Of a DNA stretch of 48,128 bases, positions 7,583 through 15,452 are shown one piece after another (the first letter of the stretch is position 1; the number at the start of each line of letters is the position of its first letter). A model generated the notes under the pieces. That model was not told the origin of the DNA, searched no databases, and saw only the letters and a program-made list of their open reading frames with translations. The position numbers and the translations under genes were made by a program. Origin of the DNA: an uncultured bacterium (lineage in GTDB: Bacteria > Krumholzibacteriota > Krumholzibacteriia > LZORAL124-64-63); NCBI GenBank assembly GCA_937910695.1, contig CALEMW010000193.1:1-48128 (forward strand), in the 5' to 3' direction.

Positions 7583-8596
7583 TCAGGCCAGAGACAGTAC
7601 ATCGGCCGTGACGGCCGCCACCTGAGACGAGGGCAGGCCGTCGTCGGCATAGGTGCAGTCGTGCGGGTCGCCGGGACAATGCTGAGCGCAGTAGCCCGGC
7701 GCGGGCAGCACGACGCGCCCGCCGTTGCCCCGCGGCCCCCACAGCGATGGGGCGCACGACGGCAGCGGACAGAACAGCGTGACCGTGGGCACGCCCAAGG
7801 CCGTGCACAGGTGCATGGGTCCCGTGCTCGAACTCACCATGACGTCCAGGGCCGTGAACGCCACGATGTCGTCCCGCAGCGACGCACCGTCCGCGATCCT
7901 GACCACACCCGGCACAGCGAGGATTTCAGGGGGCGGCTCGGGGTCGGTAACGATCACACGGAGCCGCGGGTCCGCGGTCAAACGCCGGGCCAGATCGACA
8001 TAGTCGTCAGGAGTCCAGTTGGGCGCCGAGCCGCCGCTGCCGACGTGCAGACCCACAAGCCGGTCACGGCCGTCGAGCCATGCGTGGCGCAGGACTGCGG
8101 CTCGGTCGCGTTCGGCGGCGGCGAGGTGGACCTCGGGCGTATCGTCGACCGGCTCGACACCGAGACGCTTCAGGAAGGCCAGGGCGTGGTCGCACTCATG
8201 CTGATGAACCATGTTCATGCGCCGCCGCACCACCTTCACGCCCGTCAGTACATGGTGCAGAGCGTACCCCACCCCCACGCGTACCGGGATGCCCGCGAAG
8301 AAGGTCATCCAGCCTGACCGCGACCAGGGCAGGAGCATCAGGGCATGGGTGTAACGTCCGGCCCGCAGGCGGCGCACGCCGATCCAGAAGGCCCGCAATC
8401 CCTCACCGAACACCTCTTCCGACGGCAGGATCTCGTCCACGTGGGGGTTGTGGCGCAGAACCGCCTCGTAGCGGGCGCGCGCCAGCACTGTGACTCGGGC
8501 GTCGGGCCATACGCGTTTGATCTCACGGGGCAGGGGAGTCGAGGTGACGACGTCGCCGAGACGGTCCTGACGGACGATCAGGAACCGCGGACCCAT
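7583..8596 (-). CDS. Glycosyltransferase family 9 (heptosyltransferase-like)
   Basis: This 337-residue protein is a GT-B fold enzyme of the ADP-heptose:LPS heptosyltransferase family. The N-terminal domain opens with FLIVRQDRLGDVVTSTPL, the typical nucleotide-sugar family start with its conserved GD. The C-terminal domain carries GLHVGSGGSAPNW and SSSTGPMHLCTALGVPTVTLF (the family STGxxHxAxALG motif). A Cys/His cluster near the end (GYCAQHCPGDPHDC) could bind a metal or form disulfides. Its ATG overlaps the stop of the MsbA-like gene (TGATG), so the two are translationally coupled. Exporter and transferase together point to lipid A-core or other glycolipid assembly. It should act on the cytoplasmic face of the inner membrane. 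Confidence 0.9.
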   Translation of the reverse strand: MGPRFLIVRQDRLGDVVTSTPLPREIKRVWPDARVTVLARARYEAVLRHNPHVDEILPSEEVFGEGLRAFWIGVRRLRAGRYTHALMLLPWSRSGWMTFFAGIPVRVGVGYALHHVLTGVKVVRRRMNMVHQHECDHALAFLKRLGVEPVDDTPEVHLAAAERDRAAVLRHAWLDGRDRLVGLHVGSGGSAPNWTPDDYVDLARRLTADPRLRVIVTDPEPPPEILAVPGVVRIADGASLRDDIVAFTALDVMVSSSTGPMHLCTALGVPTVTLFCPLPSCAPSLWGPRGNGGRVVLPAPGYCAQHCPGDPHDCTYADDGLPSSQVAAVTADVLSLA

Positions 8597-10500
8597 CAGG
8601 CGTTCCCCGGGTCCAGGGTCTCGAACTGCAGACGGTACAGCTCGCGGTAACGGCCGGAATCAGCCAGCAGCTGTTCGTGTGTGCCCTGCTCGACGATGCG
8701 GCCGGCGTCCATCACGTAGATGCGATGGACGTTCTGCACCGTGGAGAGACGATGGGCGATGACGAAGGTCGTGCGCTGTTTGACGAGGCGGTCGATGGCC
8801 ACCTGCACAAGCTTTTCGGATTCGGTGTCCAGGGCGCTGGTGGCTTCGTCGAGCAGCAGGATCGGCGGGTCGCGCAGGATGGCCCGGGCGATGCTCAGGC
8901 GCTGACGCTGACCGCCGGACAGCCGCACGCCGCGGTCGCCGATGATGGTGTCGTAGCCCTGGGGCATCTGCATGATGAAGTCGTGGGCGTTGGCGGCCTC
9001 GGCGGCCTCCTCGATCGCCGTACGTTCAGCACCGTCCACGCCGTAGCCGATGTTGGCCGCGATGGTGTCGTGGAACAGCAGCACTTCCTGGGTCACCATG
9101 CCCATGGCGCTGCGCAGGTGGTTCAGGCCGTACTCGGCGGCGTCGCGGCCGTCGATGAGCACGCGGCCCGAGTCCGGCGCGATGAACCGCGGAATCAGGT
9201 CCACCAGCGTGGACTTGCCGGCGCCGCTGGCGCCCACCAGGGCCACGACCTCGCCGGGCTCCACCGTCAAACTGATGTCCTGCAGCACAGGTTCGCCGGG
9301 GTCGTAGCTGAACGTCACGTTCTCCATGGTCACGCGTCCGGTGATGGGTGCGGCGTCGCCCGCCGCCAAACGTCCGACCGGCTCCGGATCCAGGTCCAGG
9401 ATCGAGAACACGCGCTCCGCCGCCGCCGACGCCTCCTGGAACGAGTTGTTCACCTGCCCCAGGTTCTTGATGGGCCGCACCGTCGAGAAGATGAAGAACA
9501 GGAAGATGATGAACTGATCCGCAGGCAGCGCCCCGCCCTCGATGACCCGTGTGGCCCCGTACCACAGCACCGTCAGGCCCACCGCCATGCTGAACTGCTC
9601 GGTCAGCGGCGACGAGCTCTTCATCACCACGTTGATCTTGAAGATCTGGTGCATGAGCTTGCGCGACTCGGCCTTGAACCGCTGGTCCTCGACGTCTTCG
9701 GTCGTGAAGGCCTTGATCACGCGGATGCCGTAGATGCTCTCCTGCAGCCGCGAGGTGAGCCGCGCCATCTGCTCCTGCTGGCGGTGGCTGTAGCGGCGCA
9801 CCGTCTTGCCGATGCGGATGATGATCGCCAGGCTGATCGGCAGCAGCAGGAAGGCCAGCAGGGTCATCTTCCAGCTCAGGATCACCGCGGCGCCGATGTA
9901 GGCGATGATCAGCAGCGGGTCGCGCACCAGGGTGGTGAAGCTGACCGTCACGCAGTTCATGGCGATCTGCACGTCGTTGGTGGTGCGGCTGATCAGCTCG
10001 CCGATCTGCTGCTTGTGGAAGAACGACAGCGGCAGCCGCAGCATGGCCGCGAACAGGCGCTCGCGCATCTCGCGCACGACGTTCAGGCCCACGTGGACGA
10101 TCAGGATCTCGGCGACGTAGTGGGTGATGTTCTTGAGCAGGATCACCAGGAAGAAGGTGATGCAGATGCGCACGATGGCCTGGCGGTGGGTGCCCTGCAG
10201 CAGGTAGCCGTCCAGGCGTTCCTGGACGTCGGTCTTGAACTCGTCGAGACGGGACATGGGCTCCAACACGACCGGCACGGCGGGATCGGCGGGATCGGCG
10301 GCCTCGGCGACGGTCGCGGGAGCCGGCTCCTCGACGGCGACCTCCACCCCGTACTCCCGGAAGAGCGTCTGCATGATCGGGGAGATCATCGTCACGCTGA
10401 ACAGGCTGAAGAACGAGAACAGGATGTTGACGATCACCGACAGCACCACGAAGTGCCAGTACGGCTTCACCATCCCGAACAATCGCCTGATGATGGGCAT
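8596..10500 (-). CDS. msbA: MsbA-like lipid exporter, ABC transporter with fused permease and ATPase
   Basis: This 634-residue half-transporter dimerises to flip lipid A-core or a similar lipid across the inner membrane. Six membrane helices (about 15-330) precede the nucleotide-binding domain: Walker A GASGAGKS (423-430), signature LSGGQ (527-531), Walker B ILLLDE (547-552) and H-loop H583. Between the first two helices an extra periplasmic segment of about 50 residues rich in Ala, Pro and Glu makes it longer than E. coli MsbA (582). I chose ATG 10500 because AAGGAAG precedes it; an in-frame ATG 15 codons upstream has no such site. The GT9 gene is coupled downstream. Drug or peptide export is the alternative. 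Confidence 0.9.
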   Translation of the reverse strand: MPIIRRLFGMVKPYWHFVVLSVIVNILFSFFSLFSVTMISPIMQTLFREYGVEVAVEEPAPATVAEAADPADPAVPVVLEPMSRLDEFKTDVQERLDGYLLQGTHRQAIVRICITFFLVILLKNITHYVAEILIVHVGLNVVREMRERLFAAMLRLPLSFFHKQQIGELISRTTNDVQIAMNCVTVSFTTLVRDPLLIIAYIGAAVILSWKMTLLAFLLLPISLAIIIRIGKTVRRYSHRQQEQMARLTSRLQESIYGIRVIKAFTTEDVEDQRFKAESRKLMHQIFKINVVMKSSSPLTEQFSMAVGLTVLWYGATRVIEGGALPADQFIIFLFFIFSTVRPIKNLGQVNNSFQEASAAAERVFSILDLDPEPVGRLAAGDAAPITGRVTMENVTFSYDPGEPVLQDISLTVEPGEVVALVGASGAGKSTLVDLIPRFIAPDSGRVLIDGRDAAEYGLNHLRSAMGMVTQEVLLFHDTIAANIGYGVDGAERTAIEEAAEAANAHDFIMQMPQGYDTIIGDRGVRLSGGQRQRLSIARAILRDPPILLLDEATSALDTESEKLVQVAIDRLVKQRTTFVIAHRLSTVQNVHRIYVMDAGRIVEQGTHEQLLADSGRYRELYRLQFETLDPGNA

Positions 10501-10599
10501 CGCGGAGCTTCCTTTCAGGGACGCGGAGCAAGGGGTCGCGGCCAAGTGTGGTGGAGGTCCGGAGCGGGGTCAAGGCTCCTCACGCACGGACCGCAACGT

Positions 10600-10631
10600 G
10601 CAGGGCGCGATCCCTGTGGACCGCGCCCTGC
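10600..10631 (-). terminator. Hairpin after the DegP-type protease gene
   Basis: GCAGGGCGCG (10600-10609) pairs with CGCGCCCTGC (10622-10631) in a 10-bp perfect stem, 26 bases past the protease stop. There is no T-run after it, so termination efficiency is uncertain. Confidence 0.5.
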
Positions 10632-10656
10632 TCTCTTCGTCTCGATTGGGCGGCGT

Positions 10657-12114
10657 CTAGCGAGGAATCGCCACCAGCTGCACGTTGGCTCCGCGCATGA
10701 TCTTCAACAGAACCGGTCGGTCGAGGTGACGGCCGACCAGCTTTTCGAAGTCGTCGAGACTCCGCACGGCCTCACGCGCCACTTCGGTGATCACGTCGCC
10801 TTCTCGCAGACCACGGTGCCAGGCGTTGCTGGTCTGAGCCACCTCGGTGACGATCACACCTTCGACATCGGCCTCGATGTTCAGCTGCGTACGCGCACGT
10901 TCGGTCAGCTCGCGCACCGTCACGCCTTCGATACCCTCGGCGTTCTCCCGCTCTTCGCGCTGGACGCCGGCGGCGACCGGGGCGTCGGGAAGTTCGCCCA
11001 GGGTCACGGTCATGTCGCGGTCGCGGCCCTCGCGCAGCACGCGCAGCTTCACGTCGCTGCCCACGCCCGCGAGGCTGATGGTGTTGCGCAGTTCACTGGT
11101 GGAGTTCACCGCGGCCCCGTCGACCTCGAGGATGATGTCGCCTTCGCGGAGTCCGGCCGCGGCGGCCGGCGTGTCGGGGCGCACTTCAGACATCAGCACA
11201 CCGCGGGTTTCGCTCATGCCCAGGGCCTCGGCCATGGTCTGGTCGACCTCGGCGGGCACCACGCCCAACCATGCCCGCCGCACCTTGCCGTGCTCCACGA
11301 GCATCTCCATGACCCGCGAGGCCATGTTGCTGGGAATGGAGAAGCCCACGCCCTGTGAGCCGCCGCTGCGGCTCATGATGGCTGTATTGATGCCGATCAG
11401 CTGGCCGGACATGTTCACCAGGGCGCCGCCCGAGTTGCCGGGATTGATCGAGGCGTCGGTCTGGATGAAGTCCTCGTAGGCCATCATGCCGATGTTGCGG
11501 CCCATGGCGCTGACGATGCCCATGGTCGCTGTCTGGCCCACCCCGAACGGGTTGCCGATGGCCATGACCTGGTCGCCGATCCGCATGAGATCCGAATCAC
11601 CGATGGTCACATAAGGCAGCTTGGTGTCGGCGGTGATCTTGATCAGCGCCACGTCGGTCTGCTCGTCCTGGCCCACGATCACGGCCTCGTACTCCTTGGT
11701 GCCGTTGAGCAGCACCCGGATCTTCGAAGCCCGCTCGATGACGTGGTTGCTCGTCAGGATGTAGCCGTCGTCGCTCACGATCACACCCGAACCCAGGGAG
11801 CGTTCCACCCGTTCCTGATTCTGGTCCGGAATGTTGAAGAAGCGGCGGAACATGGGGTCGTCGAGCTGGGGATGGTTCTGGGGCAGCTCCACAGGCTTGT
11901 CGGTGGAGATGTTCACGACGCCCGGCATGGCCAGCTCGGCCACGTCGGCGTAACTGCGCAGCGGGTCGCCCGGGGCGGCTACGGCGGCACCGGGTTGGAA
12001 GGCGGCGATTTCGGGGCCGTCACCCGCCGCCGTCAGGCCGAGCGTAAAGGCGATCGCCGCCAGCAGAAGGCCGGACAGCCATCCGGACCTGGGTATCTTG
12101 TTCATTCGGCTCAT
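10657..12114 (-). CDS. degP: DegP/DegQ (Do-family) periplasmic serine protease
   Basis: This 485-residue envelope quality-control protease has a signal or anchor helix at 11-30. The trypsin-like domain carries the triad H124 (TSNHVIE), D154 (TDVALIK) and S228 (NPGNSGGAL). Two PDZ domains (about 283-375 and 395-485) bind substrate tails. The Q-rich linker loop before the first catalytic strand is short. ATG 12114 was chosen for its GGAG six bases upstream; another ATG three codons inside is the only serious alternative. A sequence matching an ECF/sigma-E promoter (GGAAC, 17 bases, CGTT at 12197-12172) lies about 60 bases upstream, as for degP in Gammaproteobacteria. The ferredoxin gene upstream ends with its own terminator, so this is a separate unit. 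Confidence 0.94.
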   Translation of the reverse strand: MSRMNKIPRSGWLSGLLLAAIAFTLGLTAAGDGPEIAAFQPGAAVAAPGDPLRSYADVAELAMPGVVNISTDKPVELPQNHPQLDDPMFRRFFNIPDQNQERVERSLGSGVIVSDDGYILTSNHVIERASKIRVLLNGTKEYEAVIVGQDEQTDVALIKITADTKLPYVTIGDSDLMRIGDQVMAIGNPFGVGQTATMGIVSAMGRNIGMMAYEDFIQTDASINPGNSGGALVNMSGQLIGINTAIMSRSGGSQGVGFSIPSNMASRVMEMLVEHGKVRRAWLGVVPAEVDQTMAEALGMSETRGVLMSEVRPDTPAAAAGLREGDIILEVDGAAVNSTSELRNTISLAGVGSDVKLRVLREGRDRDMTVTLGELPDAPVAAGVQREERENAEGIEGVTVRELTERARTQLNIEADVEGVIVTEVAQTSNAWHRGLREGDVITEVAREAVRSLDDFEKLVGRHLDRPVLLKIMRGANVQLVAIPR

Positions 12115-12171
12115 CGGATGCTCCGATTCGTCAGGGGGGGACGTGTCGGTTCGTTTGTTGCGAGCGGCTCC

Positions 12172-12197
12172 AACGCCAGGATCGTCGAAAAGGTTCC
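12172..12197 (-). promoter_or_regulatory. Candidate ECF (sigma-E-like) promoter for the DegP-type gene
   Basis: On the minus strand GGAAC (12197-12193) is followed by 17 bases and CGTT (12175-12172), the layout of many ECF-sigma promoters. Transcription would begin near 12164, leaving a leader of about 50 bases before the protease start. Confidence 0.45.
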
Positions 12198-12231
12198 TGG
12201 GCGCCACAGGTACTCGCCCATCAAGAAAGAC

Positions 12232-12259
12232 GGAGGCCTGGTCCAAGGACCAGACCTCC
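12232..12259 (-). terminator. Terminator after the ferredoxin gene
   Basis: GGAGGCCTGGTCC (12232-12244) and GGACCAGACCTCC (12247-12259) form a near-perfect 13-bp stem. Read on the minus strand it is followed by a T-rich GTCTTTCTT. It lies 25 bases past the ferredoxin stop codon. Confidence 0.8.
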
Positions 12260-12283
12260 GCAGCAATGTCGGAACGATTGCGC

Positions 12284-12514
12284 CTAGCCGTCGTCGCCGA
12301 TGGCCTCGACGGGACACTCCTCGAGGGCCTCCTGGCACAGTTCGATTTCCTCTTCGGATTCCGGCTGCTTGTGGACGTAGCTGTAACCCTCGTCCTCGTT
12401 GCGCTCGAAGTTGTCGGGGGCGGTCTGGCGACACAGGTCGCAGTCGATGCAGTTGCTGTCGACGTAGAACTGTCCGTCGACGTTCGATTCCACCTTGTCG
12501 GTCGCGTCGGCCAT
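12284..12514 (-). CDS. Single-cluster [4Fe-4S] ferredoxin
   Basis: This 76-residue acidic electron carrier has cluster ligands in CIDCDLC and the late CPVEAI motif. The second pair of ligands typical of 2[4Fe-4S] ferredoxins is absent. A fourth type of Cys (LCQEALEEC) could form the disulfide known in single-cluster ferredoxins of Desulfovibrio and Thermotoga type. The ATG at 12514 has GGGAGGG eight bases upstream; an in-frame ATG 14 codons earlier lacks one. It has its own promoter match and terminator, so it is monocistronic. The redox partner is not evident from the neighbours. Confidence 0.9.
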   Translation of the reverse strand: MADATDKVESNVDGQFYVDSNCIDCDLCRQTAPDNFERNEDEGYSYVHKQPESEEEIELCQEALEECPVEAIGDDG

Positions 12515-12603
12515 GGTCTGTACCCTCCCTTTGGGATTCTCTGGTCCCGGGCCCATGGCCCGTCTCTGCGATCGTCATCCAGACGACTCAGTCAGTCGCC
12601 TTG

Positions 12604-12631
12604 TAGATAAACCAGATCACGGGACTGTCAA
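12604..12631 (-). promoter_or_regulatory. Candidate sigma-70 promoter for the ferredoxin gene
   Basis: On the minus strand there is a perfect TTGACA (12631-12626), a 16-base spacer and TATCTA (12609-12604). The predicted start is near 12597, about 80 bases before the ferredoxin ATG. Confidence 0.45.
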
Positions 12632-12648
12632 CAGGGATTTTTCCGGGA

Positions 12649-14079
12649 TCAGTGGATGTAACCGAGCGATTCGAGCTGTCGCCGGGTTTCCGGATCGATC
12701 TCCACCGGTGTCAGGTTCTCCGACGCAGAGCGGCTCGCCCGGAGCAACAGCTGCATAAGGGCCTCTACCGCTTCAGGATGGGCGGCGGAGATATCCCTTG
12801 CCTGACCAGGATCTCTGGCGATGTCATGCAGCTCTACGGAGCCCCTGTCGTCAGCCGTCAGGCGCAGATCACCCACGCGGACCGACCCTATGGCCCGAGC
12901 ATATCGCTGCACGTCTGCCGCAGGATGCCGTTCGCGCAGCATTTCGAGCAAGCCCGGCGCAGGGCCGGCGTATTCGGCGAACAGGGGCCGATCAGCCTCG
13001 GCGGGCGGCTCGAACAGCGAGCGGCTGGACGGGGGCGACGCATAGATGTCATCCCCCACGATATCGAGAACCGTAGCGAAGAGGTCGGTGGTCTGGACCG
13101 GATCGTGCCGGTGCTCGCCGGATCTGGCGCTCAAATCGAACTTCCCGCGCAAAGCTATGGGCACCCGCACGACCAGAGGCACCGCGAGCAGGGTTTCGTG
13201 CAGGGAAAACTGGTGCTCCATCAGACCGTGGTCGCCGAGATTTTCGCCGTGGTCCGAAGTCACGATCACCACCGTGTTCTCCGCCAATCCCTCACGTTCG
13301 AGACTCTGCAGAATCTCCCCCAAAAAGCGATCGGCCGACCAGACGTCTCCGGCGTAGAGCCGCTCGACAATCGACCAGTTCACTCCGTCGTGCGGATGCA
13401 GGCCCGCATTGTACTCGTGCGCCCACTTGATCGAAACGGTCTCGCCGGGATGCAGATCCTTGAGATGCTCATCTCTGTACACCTTCGGCGGGTCGTAGGA
13501 GAGGTGCGATTCGAGGATGTTGACGAACATCAGGAACGGACGGCCGTCGTCGGCACGGCCGCCGAGCCAGCGTGACACATCGCCGGAGATTTCGCGGCCG
13601 CCCTGGTCGCCGAATTGCGATTCGAGTTGAAACAGACCCGTGATCTCGGCCTGCTCCTGCACTTCGAAGCCGCGCAACACCTGGGTCGCCTTGTCGCTGA
13701 GCCAGGGATTGCTGTAGAACGCCCCAGTGGCATAGCCCGCCTCGCCGGCGAGCTGGGCCAGGGTCGGAATGCGCGGGTCGAGACGCGGCCGCAGCGAAAC
13801 ACAGTTGTGACCGCTGGGCAACAGGCCTGTCATCATCGACGCATGAGACGGCACCGTCCACGGTGCCGCAGAAAAGGCGTGGGTGAACACAACGCTCTCG
13901 TCGGCCAGGGCATCCAGATGGGGTGTCAGCCCTGGAGAGTCGGCGGCTAGGCTCGTCGCATCGCGTCTCAAGGTATCGAGCACGACGATCACGACGTTGG
14001 GACGCCTGGGCTCCGATTCACAGCCAGGCATAGCTGCGAACAAAGAGACAGTCATCAGAGTGATGATGCAACGGCGAAT
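12649..14079 (-). CDS. Sulfatase-fold (alkaline phosphatase superfamily) lipoprotein
   Basis: The family hydrolyses sulfate or phosphate esters. Metal ligands are visible in NVVIVVLDTLRRD and TSDHGENLGDHG. The catalytic position, normally Cys or Ser in CxPSR, is Thr in APWTVPSHASMMTG. Formylglycine cannot form there, so a phospho-transferase or hydrolase role is more likely than a classic sulfatase. From the first ATG (14055) there would be 468 residues. Reading eight codons further to ATT 14079 adds an Arg-Arg n-region and completes a lipoprotein-like signal (MIRRCIITLMTVSLFAAMPG then Cys), with GAGGGGG seven bases upstream. I therefore give the longer form with a rare ATT start; the lipobox (AMPGC) is imperfect. 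The HD gene ends 18 bases upstream on the same strand. Confidence 0.8.
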   Translation of the reverse strand: MRRCIITLMTVSLFAAMPGCESEPRRPNVVIVVLDTLRRDATSLAADSPGLTPHLDALADESVVFTHAFSAAPWTVPSHASMMTGLLPSGHNCVSLRPRLDPRIPTLAQLAGEAGYATGAFYSNPWLSDKATQVLRGFEVQEQAEITGLFQLESQFGDQGGREISGDVSRWLGGRADDGRPFLMFVNILESHLSYDPPKVYRDEHLKDLHPGETVSIKWAHEYNAGLHPHDGVNWSIVERLYAGDVWSADRFLGEILQSLEREGLAENTVVIVTSDHGENLGDHGLMEHQFSLHETLLAVPLVVRVPIALRGKFDLSARSGEHRHDPVQTTDLFATVLDIVGDDIYASPPSSRSLFEPPAEADRPLFAEYAGPAPGLLEMLRERHPAADVQRYARAIGSVRVGDLRLTADDRGSVELHDIARDPGQARDISAAHPEAVEALMQLLLRASRSASENLTPVEIDPETRRQLESLGYIH

Positions 14080-14097
14080 CTCGGAACCCCCTCTTCC

Positions 14098-14643
14098 CTA
14101 TTTGAACTGGTGCTTGAAGGGCAGGAACGTCATGAAGTCCGCATGGTGCACAACGTAAGCCTCGGGCGTACGAGTGACCATATCACCTTCGCCCGCATGG
14201 GCGGCGATGATGTGGGATACGCGCTCGGGCACACCCGCCTCCATGGCCAGGCCCACGCCGCTGAAGGGGTGCCGCAGATACTTGCCGCAATCGCTCTTCC
14301 CGCTCGTACCGTCGGGGTTCTTCTTGTATTCGAGCAGCTTGCCTACGTCGGCGAGGATGGCGCCCGCGATAACGGTGTCCATATCGCAGTGAAGATCGTT
14401 GCCGAAGAACTCGTTCATTTTCAAAGCCGATTCCTTCGCCACGTGCACGACACAGCGTTTGTGGGCCATGAAGCTGACCTTCAGATCCGGAACCAGCAGG
14501 GTGAAGGGAATACGGTTCAAGTCGTCGGCGTCGAGGTCGCTGCGTTCGAGGGCCAGTTCCCAGGTCCTGGCGGTCTTCTCGCGCAGATCCTCGTTCGCGA
14601 TCCACTCCAATTCGGGCCACAGTTTCAAAACTTCGGCGTTCAT
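14098..14643 (-). CDS. HD-fold protein with altered HD dyad
   Basis: This 181-residue all-helical protein resembles small HD-domain phosphohydrolases: HVAKES at about 68, then AGAILADVGKLLEY, KYLRHPFSG, HIIAAHAGEGD and VVHHADF. The core His-Asp pair, usually LLHDIGK, reads LADVGK here, so the histidine is Ala. The remaining histidines could still bind metal, and the substitution may be a feature of this subfamily. GAGGAGG lies five bases before the ATG. It precedes the sulfatase-fold gene by 18 bases and is probably its operon partner. Substrate unknown. Confidence 0.8.
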   Translation of the reverse strand: MNAEVLKLWPELEWIANEDLREKTARTWELALERSDLDADDLNRIPFTLLVPDLKVSFMAHKRCVVHVAKESALKMNEFFGNDLHCDMDTVIAGAILADVGKLLEYKKNPDGTSGKSDCGKYLRHPFSGVGLAMEAGVPERVSHIIAAHAGEGDMVTRTPEAYVVHHADFMTFLPFKHQFK

Positions 14644-14711
14644 GACATCCTCCTCGGATGGACAACCTCTCGGGGGAGTGCTGCACCGGATTTCCCGCAT
14701 CGTGAGAATGA

Positions 14712-14739
14712 AATATGGTACTCGACGACCGATTCGCAA
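14712..14739 (-). promoter_or_regulatory. Candidate sigma-70 promoter for the HD/sulfatase operon
   Basis: On the minus strand TTGCGA (14739-14734), 16 bases, then CATATT (14717-14712). The match is moderate (4 of 6 at each box). Confidence 0.3.
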
Positions 14740-14900
14740 CACACGTGCAAAACGACAGGCAAAATGCTATCTTTCGTCCGGGTGATTCGGATTTGGCCTC
14801 TAGGATTCCATAAGGAATTTAGAGAAACAATGCGGACTCACCGATCCCCTTACACCGTCGACGATCGTCTCCAGCCGTGCACGGTGCCTGCTCACCGTCC

Positions 14901-14916
14901 TGGCATCCCCCTTGCA
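14901..14916 (+). promoter_or_regulatory. Sigma-54 (-24/-12) promoter match
   Basis: TGGCATCCCCCTTGCA fits the sigma-54 consensus TGGCAC-N5-TTGCA with one mismatch. The key GG (14902-14903) and GC (14914-14915) are ten bases apart, as required. Transcription would start near 14927, about 80 bases before the FnIII-like gene at 15008. Confidence 0.65.
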
Positions 14917-15007
14917 AGAGGGAGGACGGAGCGGGAAACGTCGCCGACAAGAGATGACGACAACTCGACACGGGCCCTGCCCGCAGGACAACAAAGGCGG
15001 ATCGAAC

Positions 15008-15370
15008 ATGAACCACGCCCACCGACACACGAAGTTCATTCTCCTGACCTTCCTGGCCCTTGCCGCCTTTGCAACAGGCGTTTACGCCCAGGAAGAGGTG
15101 ACCTACACCTGGACCGCCCCGACGAGCGGCTCCGCCGTGGATCACTACGTGGTCCAGCACTCCGTCAACGGTGCCCCTTTCGTGACCATCAACGCCAGCG
15201 TTACCGGCAACACCTATCTGCTCACGGCCTCCTACGAAGACGAGCACAGCATCCGCGTGGCGGGTGTGGACTCCCAGGGTCGTCAGGGTCCCTGGTCGGT
15301 GGCCTCGGATCCGTACACGCCGAGCCTCGGTTCTCCCGGTCAGCCCGGCAAGCCTGTGGCGGTATTCTGA
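15008..15370 (+). CDS. Small secreted fibronectin type III-like protein
   Basis: This 120-residue protein has a signal peptide (residues 1-28, GVYAQ) followed by a single Ig/FnIII-like beta-sandwich of about 85 residues. WTAPTSGSAVDHYVVQHSVN and the later tract RVAGVDSQGRQGPWS are the usual FnIII strand patterns. The C-terminus is short and rich in Pro and Gly. The ATG has AAGGCGG upstream; longer in-frame starts would cut the signal peptide. A sigma-54 promoter match precedes it and a strong terminator follows, so it stands alone. A binding or adhesive surface role is plausible; no enzyme motif is present. Confidence 0.8.
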   Translation: MNHAHRHTKFILLTFLALAAFATGVYAQEEVTYTWTAPTSGSAVDHYVVQHSVNGAPFVTINASVTGNTYLLTASYEDEHSIRVAGVDSQGRQGPWSVASDPYTPSLGSPGQPGKPVAVF

Positions 15371-15404
15371 TCGCGCCCTCCTCCTCCTGACGCGATCCAT
15401 ACGG

Positions 15405-15433
15405 GAACGGCACCCTCCGGGAGGGTGCCGTTC
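15405..15433 (+). terminator. Strong terminator after the FnIII-like gene
   Basis: A 13-bp perfect stem (GAACGGCACCCTC / GAGGGTGCCGTTC) with a CGG loop is followed by a T-rich tract (TTGTTGTTTTGCCTTTT). It stands between convergent genes. Confidence 0.9.
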
Positions 15434-15452
15434 TCGGTTGTTGTTTTGCCTT

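Larger units (their letters stand above)
14644..15007. other. Divergent intergenic region with two promoter matches
   Basis: This 364-base gap lies between the HD gene (leftward) and the FnIII-like gene (rightward). Apart from the two promoter matches listed separately I see no gene or RNA in it. It is more A+T-rich in the middle (14700-14830). Confidence 0.5.

Noticed and set aside
8677-11358. 893-residue open frame on the plus strand
   Set aside because: It is antisense to the MsbA-like and DegP-like genes, both of which have complete motif sets.
14912-15007. N-terminal extension of the FnIII-like protein from ATG 14912
   Set aside because: It would overlap the sigma-54 promoter and place 32 charged residues before a clear signal peptide.
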